A stretch of DNA of 64,000 nt from JAOPZW01 sp963851295 (GTDB lineage: Bacteria > Actinomycetota > Thermoleophilia > Solirubrobacterales > Solirubrobacteraceae). Shown piece after piece: positions 16,361 to 24,273 of this stretch; position 1 is the first letter of the stretch; the number at the start of each line of letters is the position of its first letter. The position numbers were made by a program, and so were the translations under genes. The notes beneath the pieces are model-generated. The model was given only the letters and a program-made list of their open reading frames with translations. It was not told where the DNA came from and did not search any database. The stretch is taken from contig CAWKOS010000006.1 of NCBI GenBank assembly GCA_963851295.1, positions 186,001 through 250,000 on the forward strand. Direction: 5' to 3'.

Positions 16361-17395
16361 ATGCTGCCCGGCGTGCTCGCGCTCTTCGACATCGACGGGA
16401 CCCTGCTGCTGAAGGCCTCCGGCGAGCACGCGCAGGCGGTGCTCGAGGCGATGCACGCCGTCTACGGCCTCGCCGAGCGCCCCGACGGCCCGCTGCAGGC
16501 CGCGGGGCGCACGGACATCGAGATCGCGCGCCAGCTCGCGCTGCTCGGGGGCATCACGGCCGAGCGCTTCGACGCCGGGCGCGACGACTTCCGGGTCGCC
16601 GCCTCGGAGGCCTACGCGCGCCTGGCCCCGGCGGACCTCGGCGCGAAGGTGGCGCCCGGGATCGTCGAGGTGCTCGAGGCGCTCGACGCGCGCGAGGACG
16701 TCCGCCTGGCCGTCCTCACCGGCAACCTCGAGCCGATCGCCCACCTCAAGCTCGCGCGCGCCGGGCTCGCGCGCTTCTTCGAGCGCGGCCAGGGCGGCTT
16801 CGGGTCCGACCACGAGGACCGCACCGAGCTGCCCGCGATCGCGCGCGCCCGCGCGGGCGGCCATCCGCGCGAGGACACCGTCGTCATCGGCGACACGCCC
16901 CGCGACATCGCCTGCGCGCGCGCCGACGGCGTGCGCTGCGTCGCCGTGGCGACGGGGCCCTACACGGCCGCCGAGCTCGCGGGCGCGGACGTCGTGCTCG
17001 ACAGCGCGCACGACCTGCTCGACGCCTCTGAGCGATCGGTCAGCCGTCGACGCGGTAGCCCGCGTCGCCGAGCGCGGCGAGCGCGCCCTGGAGGGCGCCG
17101 TCGCCCGCGTGCACGGCCGCCGAGGCGCGCGCGTAGCGGCCGCGGTCGCCGCCGCCGGCCGCGGCCGCCAGGGCGGAGTAGGCGTCGCGCGAGCGCCGCA
17201 GGGCCGCGACGATCGCGTCGTGGGCGTCGCGGTCGGCCGGGCTCACGGCGCGCCGCGCCAGCGAGCGGGCCGCCGCGTCGTAGGCGCGCTGGAGGGCGCC
17301 CGCCGCGTCGGCCTGGGTGGCCGGACGGCGGGCGGCGCGCAGCTGCGCCAGCGCCGGGCCGCGGGCGCCCGCCAGGCGCTGCAGCGTCCCGGTGA
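16361..17395 (+). CDS. HAD superfamily phosphatase with run-on C-terminus
   Basis: The first ~223 residues are a complete HAD hydrolase: nucleophile motif LFDIDGTLL, motif II VLTGN, motif III Lys region and VIGDTPRDIACARADG. A homologue would end near 17030. Here no stop occurs and the frame continues for ~120 Arg/Pro-rich residues antisense to the kinase gene, a 356 bp convergent overlap. A TGA at 17029-17031 lies one frame away; one missing base just before it would explain the run-on. A GTG at 16373 preceded by CACAAT at 10 nt may be the true leaderless start. Confidence 0.75.
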   Translation: MLPGVLALFDIDGTLLLKASGEHAQAVLEAMHAVYGLAERPDGPLQAAGRTDIEIARQLALLGGITAERFDAGRDDFRVAASEAYARLAPADLGAKVAPGIVEVLEALDAREDVRLAVLTGNLEPIAHLKLARAGLARFFERGQGGFGSDHEDRTELPAIARARAGGHPREDTVVIGDTPRDIACARADGVRCVAVATGPYTAAELAGADVVLDSAHDLLDASERSVSRRRGSPRRRARRARPGGRRRPRARPPRRARSGRGRRRRPRPPGRSRRRASAAGPRRSRRGRRGRPGSRRAAPASGPPRRRRAGGRPPRRPGWPDGGRRAAAPAPGRGRPPGAAASR

Positions 17396-19040
17396 GGGCC
17401 CCGGCGTAGGCCGGGTCGGGCCCGAGGCCGTACGGCGCCCCGCGCTGTAGGGCGACCGTGGAGGCGATGCGCTCGCACTGGGCGGACGCGGCGGTGCAGG
17501 CGACGGTCAGCACCCCGCGGGTCGTCGGCGCGACCAGGATCTCGGTTCGCGCGTCGGGGCGGTAGCGGTAGGCCTGCAGGCGGCCGAGGCGGACGCGGTC
17601 GCCGCGCGCAGGCGGCGTGCCCAGGCGGCGCAGGTAGGCGCCCGGGAGCAGCGCGGGGCCGGTCGCGTCCGTCAGCCCGGCGGCCACGACGCCGGGCGAG
17701 CCGTCGCGCGGGGCCACGGTGGCCGCGGAGCGCAGGGAGAGGCCGTCGACGGCGCCGCGATCGCTGCGCGCCCAGTCCGACGGGAAGGAGAGCCCCACGT
17801 CGCTCGTGGTGATCGAGCCGGCGAGGCTCGGCTCGGCGGGCGCCGCCGCCCCGCCGCTGTCGCCCACGAGCACGCCGACGACGGCAGCGGCGGCGATGAT
17901 GCCCGCGAGCAGGAAGGCGAGCGCACGGCGGCGGTGGGTCGCGGGCTCGGGACCGGCCGCCGGGGGCGAGGCGGGTGCCGCTGCGGCGAGCGGGGGCGAG
18001 GGCGCCGCATCCGCCGCCGGCGCCGCGGGGGCGTCGGGCGCCGGCGCCTGCACCACCACCGCGGGCGGCGGCGCCGGCCGCGCGCGAGGCGCCGTGGTGG
18101 CCGCCGGCGGCGGCACGTCGCGCACCCGCGAGGCGCGCGTGGTCACCTTGCGCTCGGGCCGGCGCACGCCGGCCTCCTCGGCGGCCTCGATCGGCCCCGG
18201 GGGCGTGATGACCGCGCGCACGCGCTGGCCGAACGCGCGCTCGGCCTCGTCCATGAGCGCGCTCGCCGAGCGGGGGCGATCGGTGGTCGCCTTGGCCATG
18301 GCGTGGGCGATGACGTCGTCGAGCGCGGCGGGCAGGGCGGGCCGCTGCTCGCTCACGAGCGGCGGCTCGTCGCTGAGGTGCGCGTAGAGGACGGCGGCGT
18401 CGGAGGGCTTCGGGTAGGGGACGGTGCCCGTGAGGCACTCGTAGAGGACGGCTCCCAGCGCGTAGATGTCGCTCGCCGGCGTCGCGGTCTCGCCGCGGAT
18501 CTGCTCGGGCGAGATGTAGTCGATGGTCCCCACGAACTGCCCCGTCCGCGTGAGGCCGGTCTCGCTGGTGCCCTTGGTCAGGCCGAAGTCGGCGAGGAAG
18601 GCGTGGTCGCGCGGCCCGACGAGGATGTTCTGGGGCTTGATGTCGCGGTGGGTCACCCCGGCGTCGTGGGCGGCGTCGAGCGCGTCGGCGACCGGCCGCA
18701 GGACCCGCAGGGTCCGCGCGCCTTCGAGCTCGCGGCCGATGATCATGTCCTTGAGCGTCGGCCCACGGACGAGGCGCATGGCGATGAAGAGCCGGCCTTC
18801 GACCTCGCCCGCCTCGTGGACGGTGACGATGTGCGGGTGGTCGATGCCGGCCTGGATGCGGCCCTCGCGCTGGAAGCGCCGGCGGAAGGAGTCATCGCTG
18901 CTGAGGCCGAGGTCGAGCAGCTTGAGCGCGACCGTGCGCCCGAGCGAGAGCTGCGTGGCCTCGTAGACCTCGCCCATCCCTCCCTTGCCGAGGAGCCTCT
19001 CGATCCGGTAGCCGGCGACTTCGGTGCCCGCGGGGAGCAT
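17040..19040 (-). CDS. PknB-type transmembrane Ser/Thr protein kinase
   Basis: A 666-residue receptor-like kinase. The kinase domain (about residues 11-270) is intact: glycine loop GKGGMGEV, catalytic THRDIKPQN, DFG in LADFGLT, and a Thr-rich activation loop GLTRTGQFVGTIDY. A Pro/Ala-rich linker leads to one membrane helix (LAFLLAGIIAAAAVVGVLVG, about 375-395), then a ~270-residue external part without PASTA repeats and with a helical, Ala-rich C-terminal half. The FHA protein nearby is a likely phosphothreonine reader. The ligand is unknown. Confidence 0.92.
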   Translation of the reverse strand: MLPAGTEVAGYRIERLLGKGGMGEVYEATQLSLGRTVALKLLDLGLSSDDSFRRRFQREGRIQAGIDHPHIVTVHEAGEVEGRLFIAMRLVRGPTLKDMIIGRELEGARTLRVLRPVADALDAAHDAGVTHRDIKPQNILVGPRDHAFLADFGLTKGTSETGLTRTGQFVGTIDYISPEQIRGETATPASDIYALGAVLYECLTGTVPYPKPSDAAVLYAHLSDEPPLVSEQRPALPAALDDVIAHAMAKATTDRPRSASALMDEAERAFGQRVRAVITPPGPIEAAEEAGVRRPERKVTTRASRVRDVPPPAATTAPRARPAPPPAVVVQAPAPDAPAAPAADAAPSPPLAAAAPASPPAAGPEPATHRRRALAFLLAGIIAAAAVVGVLVGDSGGAAAPAEPSLAGSITTSDVGLSFPSDWARSDRGAVDGLSLRSAATVAPRDGSPGVVAAGLTDATGPALLPGAYLRRLGTPPARGDRVRLGRLQAYRYRPDARTEILVAPTTRGVLTVACTAASAQCERIASTVALQRGAPYGLGPDPAYAGALTGTLQRLAGARGPALAQLRAARRPATQADAAGALQRAYDAAARSLARRAVSPADRDAHDAIVAALRRSRDAYSALAAAAGGGDRGRYARASAAVHAGDGALQGALAALGDAGYRVDG

Positions 19041-19048
19041 GGGCGCGC

Positions 19049-19405
19049 CTAGTTCGTGCCGCCGCCGGTCTGGCGGCCGCCGTCGTTGGCGCCCGCGGAG
19101 GGGCGCGTCCCGGTCACGGTGCCGCCGGTCGTGCCCCCGGTCGTGGCGCCGGTGGAGCCCCCGGTCGTGGGCGTCGAGCCGGCCGGCTTGGTGGTGGTGT
19201 GCTTGGGCCGCGCCGGCCGGCGCAGCGGCGGCAGCGCGCCGGCGGCGGCCAGCTTCGGCGCGGCCGGGACGGTCCGCGGAGCCGCCAGGCGCTCGAGCGC
19301 CGGCGCCGCCGGTGTCGTCTCCGGACGCGCCGCCCGCGCCAACGCGAACGCGCCGGCGAAGGCGGCGCCCGCCAGCGCCACCGCCGCCAGTGACAGCCTC
19401 ACCAT
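19049..19405 (-). CDS. Small secreted Thr/Gly-rich protein
   Basis: A 118-residue protein with an N-terminal signal/anchor (SLAAVALAGAAFAGAFALA) and a low-complexity tail of Pro/Ala then Thr/Gly repeats (TTGGSTGATTGGTTGG). It belongs to no family I recognise. It lies 8 bp upstream of the kinase gene on the same strand, so they are probably co-transcribed. Composition suggests a cell-wall-spanning linker or O-glycosylated surface peptide. Confidence 0.6.
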   Translation of the reverse strand: MVRLSLAAVALAGAAFAGAFALARAARPETTPAAPALERLAAPRTVPAAPKLAAAGALPPLRRPARPKHTTTKPAGSTPTTGGSTGATTGGTTGGTVTGTRPSAGANDGGRQTGGGTN

Positions 19406-19465
19406 TGGCACAGGTCGCGCTCCTTGGCCGCGGCCCGGGGCGCCTCTAGGATCGCCGCGAGCGCG

Positions 19466-19795
19466 ATGACCGAGCTGGTCTTTGTCGAGCAGGCGCCGTT
19501 GAAGGGGCGCACCATCCCGATCGCGGGCGGGATGACCGTGGGCCGTGACGACTGCGACGTCATGCTCGCCGACCCGGAGGTCTCCCGTCGCCACGCGGTG
19601 GTCCACGACGGCGCCGCGGGCCCGACGATCGAGGACCTGGGGTCCAAGAACGGCACCTTCGTCAACGACGCCCGCATCGACCGCCCGGCCGTGCTCCGCG
19701 CCGGCGACGAGGTGCGCCTCGGCAACACGGTCTGGATAGTCCGGGAGCCCAGGGCCGACACCGTCGCCGCTGCGCAGCGCCCCGACCCCGGATAG
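19466..19795 (+). CDS. FHA domain protein
   Basis: A 109-residue protein consisting of one forkhead-associated domain: GGMTVGRDDCDV (phosphothreonine-binding Arg), SRRHAVV, DLGSKNGTFVN and RAGDEVRLGNT are all conserved. It would bind phosphothreonine peptides, probably products of the PknB-like kinase encoded divergently. TAGGAT (19447-19452) lies 13 nt before the ATG; no clear Shine-Dalgarno site is seen. Confidence 0.88.
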   Translation: MTELVFVEQAPLKGRTIPIAGGMTVGRDDCDVMLADPEVSRRHAVVHDGAAGPTIEDLGSKNGTFVNDARIDRPAVLRAGDEVRLGNTVWIVREPRADTVAAAQRPDPG

Positions 19796-19805
19796 CGCGC
19801 GCCGG

Positions 19806-22232
19806 TCAACATGCGCTCGTGTGCCTGGCGCCCGGCCGCAGGCAGAGATTGCGCCGCCGCGGCAGTTGGCCCGAGCGGATCGTGAAGCGCGCCACCCGGC
19901 CGATCGTCTGCGGCTTGGTCATCCGAATCTCGATCGTGGCGCCGACCTTCACCGGGCGCCGGCCGAACGGCCCGCGGACGCTCACGTCGCGGCGCTTGTG
20001 CACGTGGACGGTCAGCGGCCGGCGCGGGCAGCCGCCGCCGCGGCAGCTCATGCGCACGGTCGTCCCCGACGGGACCTTCAGCGTCGTCAGCGTCTGGACG
20101 ATCGTGTCGCGGCTGCCGTAGGCCCATTCGTTCTTGATGAGGATGAAGGGCAGCCGGGCGAACGGGAGGTCCTTGCCGGTGCAGTCCTGGTCGATCCCGT
20201 CGCCGCGCTTCTCCTTGTTGCCCGGGAAGCGCTTGGCATTGTGGTCGTCGCAGTCCTTGCCCAGCGGCTTGGCCAGCGCGCCGTCGTGGTCGGCGTCGAT
20301 CGCCTGCCTGCCGTCGCAGTCGTCGTCGACGCCGTTGTTGGCGAGCTCCTTGGCGCCCGGGTGGACGGCGCCGTTGAAGGGCTGGCAGTCGCTCGCGTCG
20401 GGCGTGCCGTCGCCGTCGCTGTCGGGGTTCGCCGCCGCCACGTGCACGCCGATGGTCGCGCTCGTGCTCCCCGCCAGGTCGGTCATCGTCACGGTGTGCG
20501 TCGTCGCGCCCTCCGCCGCCGTCGGCGTGCCCGAGATCACGCCCGTCGACGGATCGAGCCCGAGCCCCGCCGGCAGCGCGGGCGAGACCGAGAAGCTCGC
20601 CGACCCGGTGCGCCGGACCCCCTCCGGCGCGATCGGCCCGACGCTCGCGCCCGTCACGACGTCGACCGCCCGCCCGCCGTAGGAGAACGACGGCGCTCCG
20701 TAGCCGAAGAGCACGTAGGCGGTGCCGGAGTCCAGTCGGCCGTTGTTGCCGAGCGGGAATCCGACGAGGGCGTCCGATCGCCCGTCGCCGTTGAAGTCGC
20801 CTGCGCCGGCCACGGAGACCCGTGCGGTGCTCGTGCCGTCGCAGCCGCCCCCGATCGCGTACGGCCCGTCGAGGCGGATCCCGCGGCTGCCGATCGAAGC
20901 CGTGCTGATGGAGGCGGACGACCCGCCGAACCCGATGTACGCGCGTCCGGCCCCCGTCCGCGCCGGCGATGTCACGCTGGCGCATTGCGCGCCGGCGATC
21001 AGGTCGCGCGCGCCGTCGCCATTGAAGTCGCCGAGTCCCGCGATCGAGCGGCCGAGTCGCTCGCCCGAGGCGCCGTCGATCGTGAAGCCGTTGGGGTCCA
21101 GCGAGGGGAGCGCCGTGTTGGGATAGAACACCGCGTAGTCGCGCCCGGCCGACGACAGGGCGTCCCCGCGCCCGGCCACGAGGACGTCGGGCCGACCGTC
21201 GCCGTTGAGGTCGCCGGGTCCGGCGACCGCATCGCCCGCCAGCTCGGTTCCGGATGGCGGCCCGATCGTGTACCCGTCGCTGCTCCCGAGCGTGCCGAGG
21301 GCGACGTCGCCCGCCGCCGCGCGCCCGTAGATCACGTAGGCCGCGCCCTTGCTCGCGGAGGCGTCCGGCGCCCCGACGATGAGGTCGCCGCGCCCGTCGC
21401 CGTTCACGTCCCCTGCTCCTGCGAGCGACCTGCCCGCGCGCGACCCCGAGCCCGCGATCCCGATGCCGGCGCTTCCCATCGCCCCGGGGTTGGCGCTCAC
21501 TGTGGTCGAGCTCTGCTTGCCGTAGACCACGTAGACCTCGCCATCGGGCACCGGAGCGACCGCTGGGCGGTCCGGCTCGCCGACGGCGACGTCGTCCAGC
21601 CCGTCGCCGTTGAAGTCGCCGATCCCCGCGACGGCGAAGCCGAGCTCGGCATTGCCCTGGTTGCCGTCGATCTCGAAGCCGGCATGGGAGAGCGACAGGA
21701 GACCGAGGTTCACCGGATCGGTGGTCTTCTTTCCGAACACGACGTAGGCGGCGCCGTCGCCTCCCGCCGCCTGCGTCGCACCGACGATGACGTCGTCGAG
21801 GCCGTCGCCGTTGACGTCGCCCGCGCCCGCGACGCTGCCGCCCGCGAACTCGTCGTCGAGGCCGCCGGTCATCCGGAAGCCCCGGTTGCCCAGTCCTGAG
21901 AGGTCGAGCGACGCCGGGTTCGCCGAGCCGAAGATCACGTAGGCCGCGCCCGCATCGGTCGGGCCGTAGCCGTCGGCTCCGATCACGACGTCGCCGAAGC
22001 CGTCGCCGTTGACGTCGCCCGCGGGCGCGACGGAGATGCCCGTTCGGTCCGGCTGGTCGGTCGTGAACTTGCCGCTCGCGCCGTAGAACGCCACCTGCGC
22101 CTGCGATTGCAGGTCGACGCTCCCGGACTGCTGCGGCAGGGCCGCACCCGCGGGCGCCGCCGCCAGGGCTGCGGCGACCAGCGCAGCAATGCTCGCGCCC
22201 ATCCACCGTTCTGGACCTCTCCGCGCCCCCAT
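19806..22232 (-). CDS. Secreted FG-GAP beta-propeller protein with Ig-like and calcium-type repeats
   Basis: An 808-residue exported protein. After a signal peptide (ASIAALVAAALAAAPAGA) come seven FG-GAP/integrin-alpha-like repeats, each with a GDxNGDGxxD calcium loop, enough for a closed seven-bladed propeller. A putative-Ig domain (PALPAGLGLDPSTGVISGTP) follows at about 500-580, then DxDGDG and DDCDG/QDCTG motifs (about 595-680) like MopE-type metal-binding repeats, and a basic, Cys-bearing C-terminal domain. Likely a surface adhesion or matrix protein. ATGs at 22232 and 22202 are both possible starts. Confidence 0.85.
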   Translation of the reverse strand: MGARRGPERWMGASIAALVAAALAAAPAGAALPQQSGSVDLQSQAQVAFYGASGKFTTDQPDRTGISVAPAGDVNGDGFGDVVIGADGYGPTDAGAAYVIFGSANPASLDLSGLGNRGFRMTGGLDDEFAGGSVAGAGDVNGDGLDDVIVGATQAAGGDGAAYVVFGKKTTDPVNLGLLSLSHAGFEIDGNQGNAELGFAVAGIGDFNGDGLDDVAVGEPDRPAVAPVPDGEVYVVYGKQSSTTVSANPGAMGSAGIGIAGSGSRAGRSLAGAGDVNGDGRGDLIVGAPDASASKGAAYVIYGRAAAGDVALGTLGSSDGYTIGPPSGTELAGDAVAGPGDLNGDGRPDVLVAGRGDALSSAGRDYAVFYPNTALPSLDPNGFTIDGASGERLGRSIAGLGDFNGDGARDLIAGAQCASVTSPARTGAGRAYIGFGGSSASISTASIGSRGIRLDGPYAIGGGCDGTSTARVSVAGAGDFNGDGRSDALVGFPLGNNGRLDSGTAYVLFGYGAPSFSYGGRAVDVVTGASVGPIAPEGVRRTGSASFSVSPALPAGLGLDPSTGVISGTPTAAEGATTHTVTMTDLAGSTSATIGVHVAAANPDSDGDGTPDASDCQPFNGAVHPGAKELANNGVDDDCDGRQAIDADHDGALAKPLGKDCDDHNAKRFPGNKEKRGDGIDQDCTGKDLPFARLPFILIKNEWAYGSRDTIVQTLTTLKVPSGTTVRMSCRGGGCPRRPLTVHVHKRRDVSVRGPFGRRPVKVGATIEIRMTKPQTIGRVARFTIRSGQLPRRRNLCLRPGARHTSAC

Positions 22233-22315
22233 TCCGTGCGATCGTAACCTCTGCCATGCGGTCCGTCAGGATTTCTGACCTGGACGTTCGGATGGCCTCG
22301 CCTAAGGTTGCGCCG

Positions 22316-23110
22316 ATGGCGAGCGACGAGTCCGCCGCGCTGACCTACGCGTCCTACCTGGCCCTCGACGACGTCCTGGGCGCCCAGCGCCCGCGCTCGC
22401 AGGAGCACGACGAGCTGCTCTTCATCGTCATCCACCAGGTCTACGAGCTGTGGTTCAAGCAGCTCCTGCACGAGCTCCAGCATCTGCAGCGGCGCCTGGA
22501 GATGGGCGACAGCTCGCGCGCGCTGGGCACGCTGAAGCGGATCCTCACGATCCTCAAGACCGTCGTGGCGCAGATCGACGTCCTCGAGACCATGACCCCG
22601 CGCCAGTTCACGACCTTCCGCGACCGCCTCGACGCCGCCAGCGGCTTTCAGTCCGCGCAGTTCCGCGAGCTCGAGGCGGTCCTCGGCCGCCGCGACGAGC
22701 ACGCGGCCGACCGCTACCCGCCCGAGTCCGGCGCACGCGAGCGGATCGCCGACGCGATGGCGCGCCCGAGCCTGCTGGACTCCTTCCTGCGCTACCTGGT
22801 CGCGCAGGGCTTCGGCGTCCCGCGCGCGGCGCTCGAGCGCGACGTCCGCATGCAGGCCGCCCCGTCGCCCGAGGTGCAGGACGTCCTCGTCGAGGTCTAC
22901 CGCGTCGACGGGCCCGAGGCGCAGGTCTGCGAGCGGCTCGTCGACGTCGACGAGGGCCTTCAGGAGTGGCGCTACCGCCACGTCAAGATGGTCGAGCGGA
23001 CCATCGGCGACAAGGCGGGCACCGGCGGCTCGTCGGGCGCCGAGTACCTGCGGAGCACGCTCTTCGAGCCGCTCTTCCCGGACCTCTGGGCCGTCCGCCG
23101 GCGCCTGTGA
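22316..23110 (+). CDS. kynA: Tryptophan 2,3-dioxygenase
   Basis: A 264-residue heme dioxygenase that opens the indole ring of L-tryptophan to N-formylkynurenine. LLFIVIHQVYELWFKQLLHEL holds the substrate pocket, and the proximal heme His is in WRYRHVKMVERTIG, followed by GTGGSSGAEYLRSTL which closes over the substrate. The start at 22316 fits the family N-terminus and follows TAAGGT (22303-22308) by 7 nt, a leaderless arrangement. It overlaps kynU by GTGA. Confidence 0.93.
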   Translation: MASDESAALTYASYLALDDVLGAQRPRSQEHDELLFIVIHQVYELWFKQLLHELQHLQRRLEMGDSSRALGTLKRILTILKTVVAQIDVLETMTPRQFTTFRDRLDAASGFQSAQFRELEAVLGRRDEHAADRYPPESGARERIADAMARPSLLDSFLRYLVAQGFGVPRAALERDVRMQAAPSPEVQDVLVEVYRVDGPEAQVCERLVDVDEGLQEWRYRHVKMVERTIGDKAGTGGSSGAEYLRSTLFEPLFPDLWAVRRRL

Positions 23111-24273
23111 ACCCGCTCGCCGCGCACTACACGCGCTTCCGCGTCGCCGAGCGCCTGCTGCTCACCGGCCACTCCCACCAGGCGTGGCCGGACGTCGCCT
23201 TCGAGGGCCAGGCCGAGGCCTTCGACGACGCCGCGCGGCTCGTCGACGACAAGTGGGGTCGCGCCTTCGAGAAGGCCGACGAGGTCCGCGCCGGCTTCCG
23301 TCGCGCGCTCGGCGACCCAGACGCGGACCTCGCCCTCGGCGCGAGCACGCACGACCTCCTGCTGCGCTTCCTCTCGGCCCTCGACCTGCGCGCGCGGCCG
23401 CGGCTGGTCAGCACCGACGGCGAGTTCCACACCCTGCGCCGCCAGCTCGGGCGCTTCGCGGAGGCCGGACTGGAGGTCGTGCGCCTGCCGGCCGAGCCGG
23501 CGGACACGCTGGCACAGCGCCTGGCCGCCGAGGTCGACGAGCGCACGAGCGCGGTGCTCGTGTCGGCCGTGCTCTTCGAGACGGCGCGGATCGTGCCCGG
23601 GCTCGACGCGCTCGCGCGCGCGTGCGCGGGCGCCGGGACCGAGCTGCTCGTCGACGCCTACCACGCGCTCGGGGCGCTCCCGTTCGACCTCGCCGCCCGC
23701 GGGCTGGGCGACGCGTGGGTGATCGGGGGCGGCTACAAGTACCTGCAGCTCGGCGAGGGCAACTGCTTCCTGCGCGTGCCCGTCCACGGCGGCGAGCTGC
23801 GGCCGGTCATCACGGGCTGGTACGCCGAGTTCGCGGCGCTCGCCGCCGAGCACGACCCCGGGCGCGTCGCCTACGGCCGCGGCGCCGAGCGCTTCGCGGG
23901 CTCGACCTACGACCCGACGAGCCACTACCGCGCGGCGCGCGTCCTGCGCTTCTTCGACGAGCAGGGGCTGACCCCCGAGCGCCTGCGCGCCTCCTACCGC
24001 CGCCAGGTCGACCTGCTCGCGGCCGCCTTCGACGCCCTCGGCGCCGACGACGCTGTGATCACCCGCGACCGCGAGACGCCGCTGGAGCAGTACGGCGCCT
24101 TCCTGGCCCTGCGCGCGCCCCGCGCCGGCGACCTGCAGCGCGCGCTCGCCGCCCGCGGCGTCCTCGCCGACAGCCGCGGTGCGGTGCTGCGCCTCGGCCC
24201 GGCCCCCTACCTGAGCGACGAGCAGCTCGAGCAGGCGGTCGCGCTCCTCGGCGAGGCGCTCAGGTCCGCGTGA
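23107..24273 (+). CDS. kynU: Kynureninase
   Basis: A 388-residue PLP enzyme of the aminotransferase class V fold that cleaves kynurenine to anthranilate and alanine. The PLP lysine is in IGGGYKYLQLGEGNCF, preceded by VDAYHALGALPFD with the cofactor Asp. The start is a GTG at 23107 overlapping the kynA stop. With kynA it gives the first and third steps of the kynurenine route; the formamidase for step two is not in the window. It ends 14 bp inside the convergent ettA gene. Confidence 0.9.
   Translation: MNPLAAHYTRFRVAERLLLTGHSHQAWPDVAFEGQAEAFDDAARLVDDKWGRAFEKADEVRAGFRRALGDPDADLALGASTHDLLLRFLSALDLRARPRLVSTDGEFHTLRRQLGRFAEAGLEVVRLPAEPADTLAQRLAAEVDERTSAVLVSAVLFETARIVPGLDALARACAGAGTELLVDAYHALGALPFDLAARGLGDAWVIGGGYKYLQLGEGNCFLRVPVHGGELRPVITGWYAEFAALAAEHDPGRVAYGRGAERFAGSTYDPTSHYRAARVLRFFDEQGLTPERLRASYRRQVDLLAAAFDALGADDAVITRDRETPLEQYGAFLALRAPRAGDLQRALAARGVLADSRGAVLRLGPAPYLSDEQLEQAVALLGEALRSA

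Noticed and set aside
19838..22030. Repeated ~20 bp motif (CCGTCGCCGTTGAAGTCGCC type) as a DNA repeat family
   Set aside because: It encodes the GDxNGDG calcium loop of each FG-GAP blade and recurs only with that protein motif.
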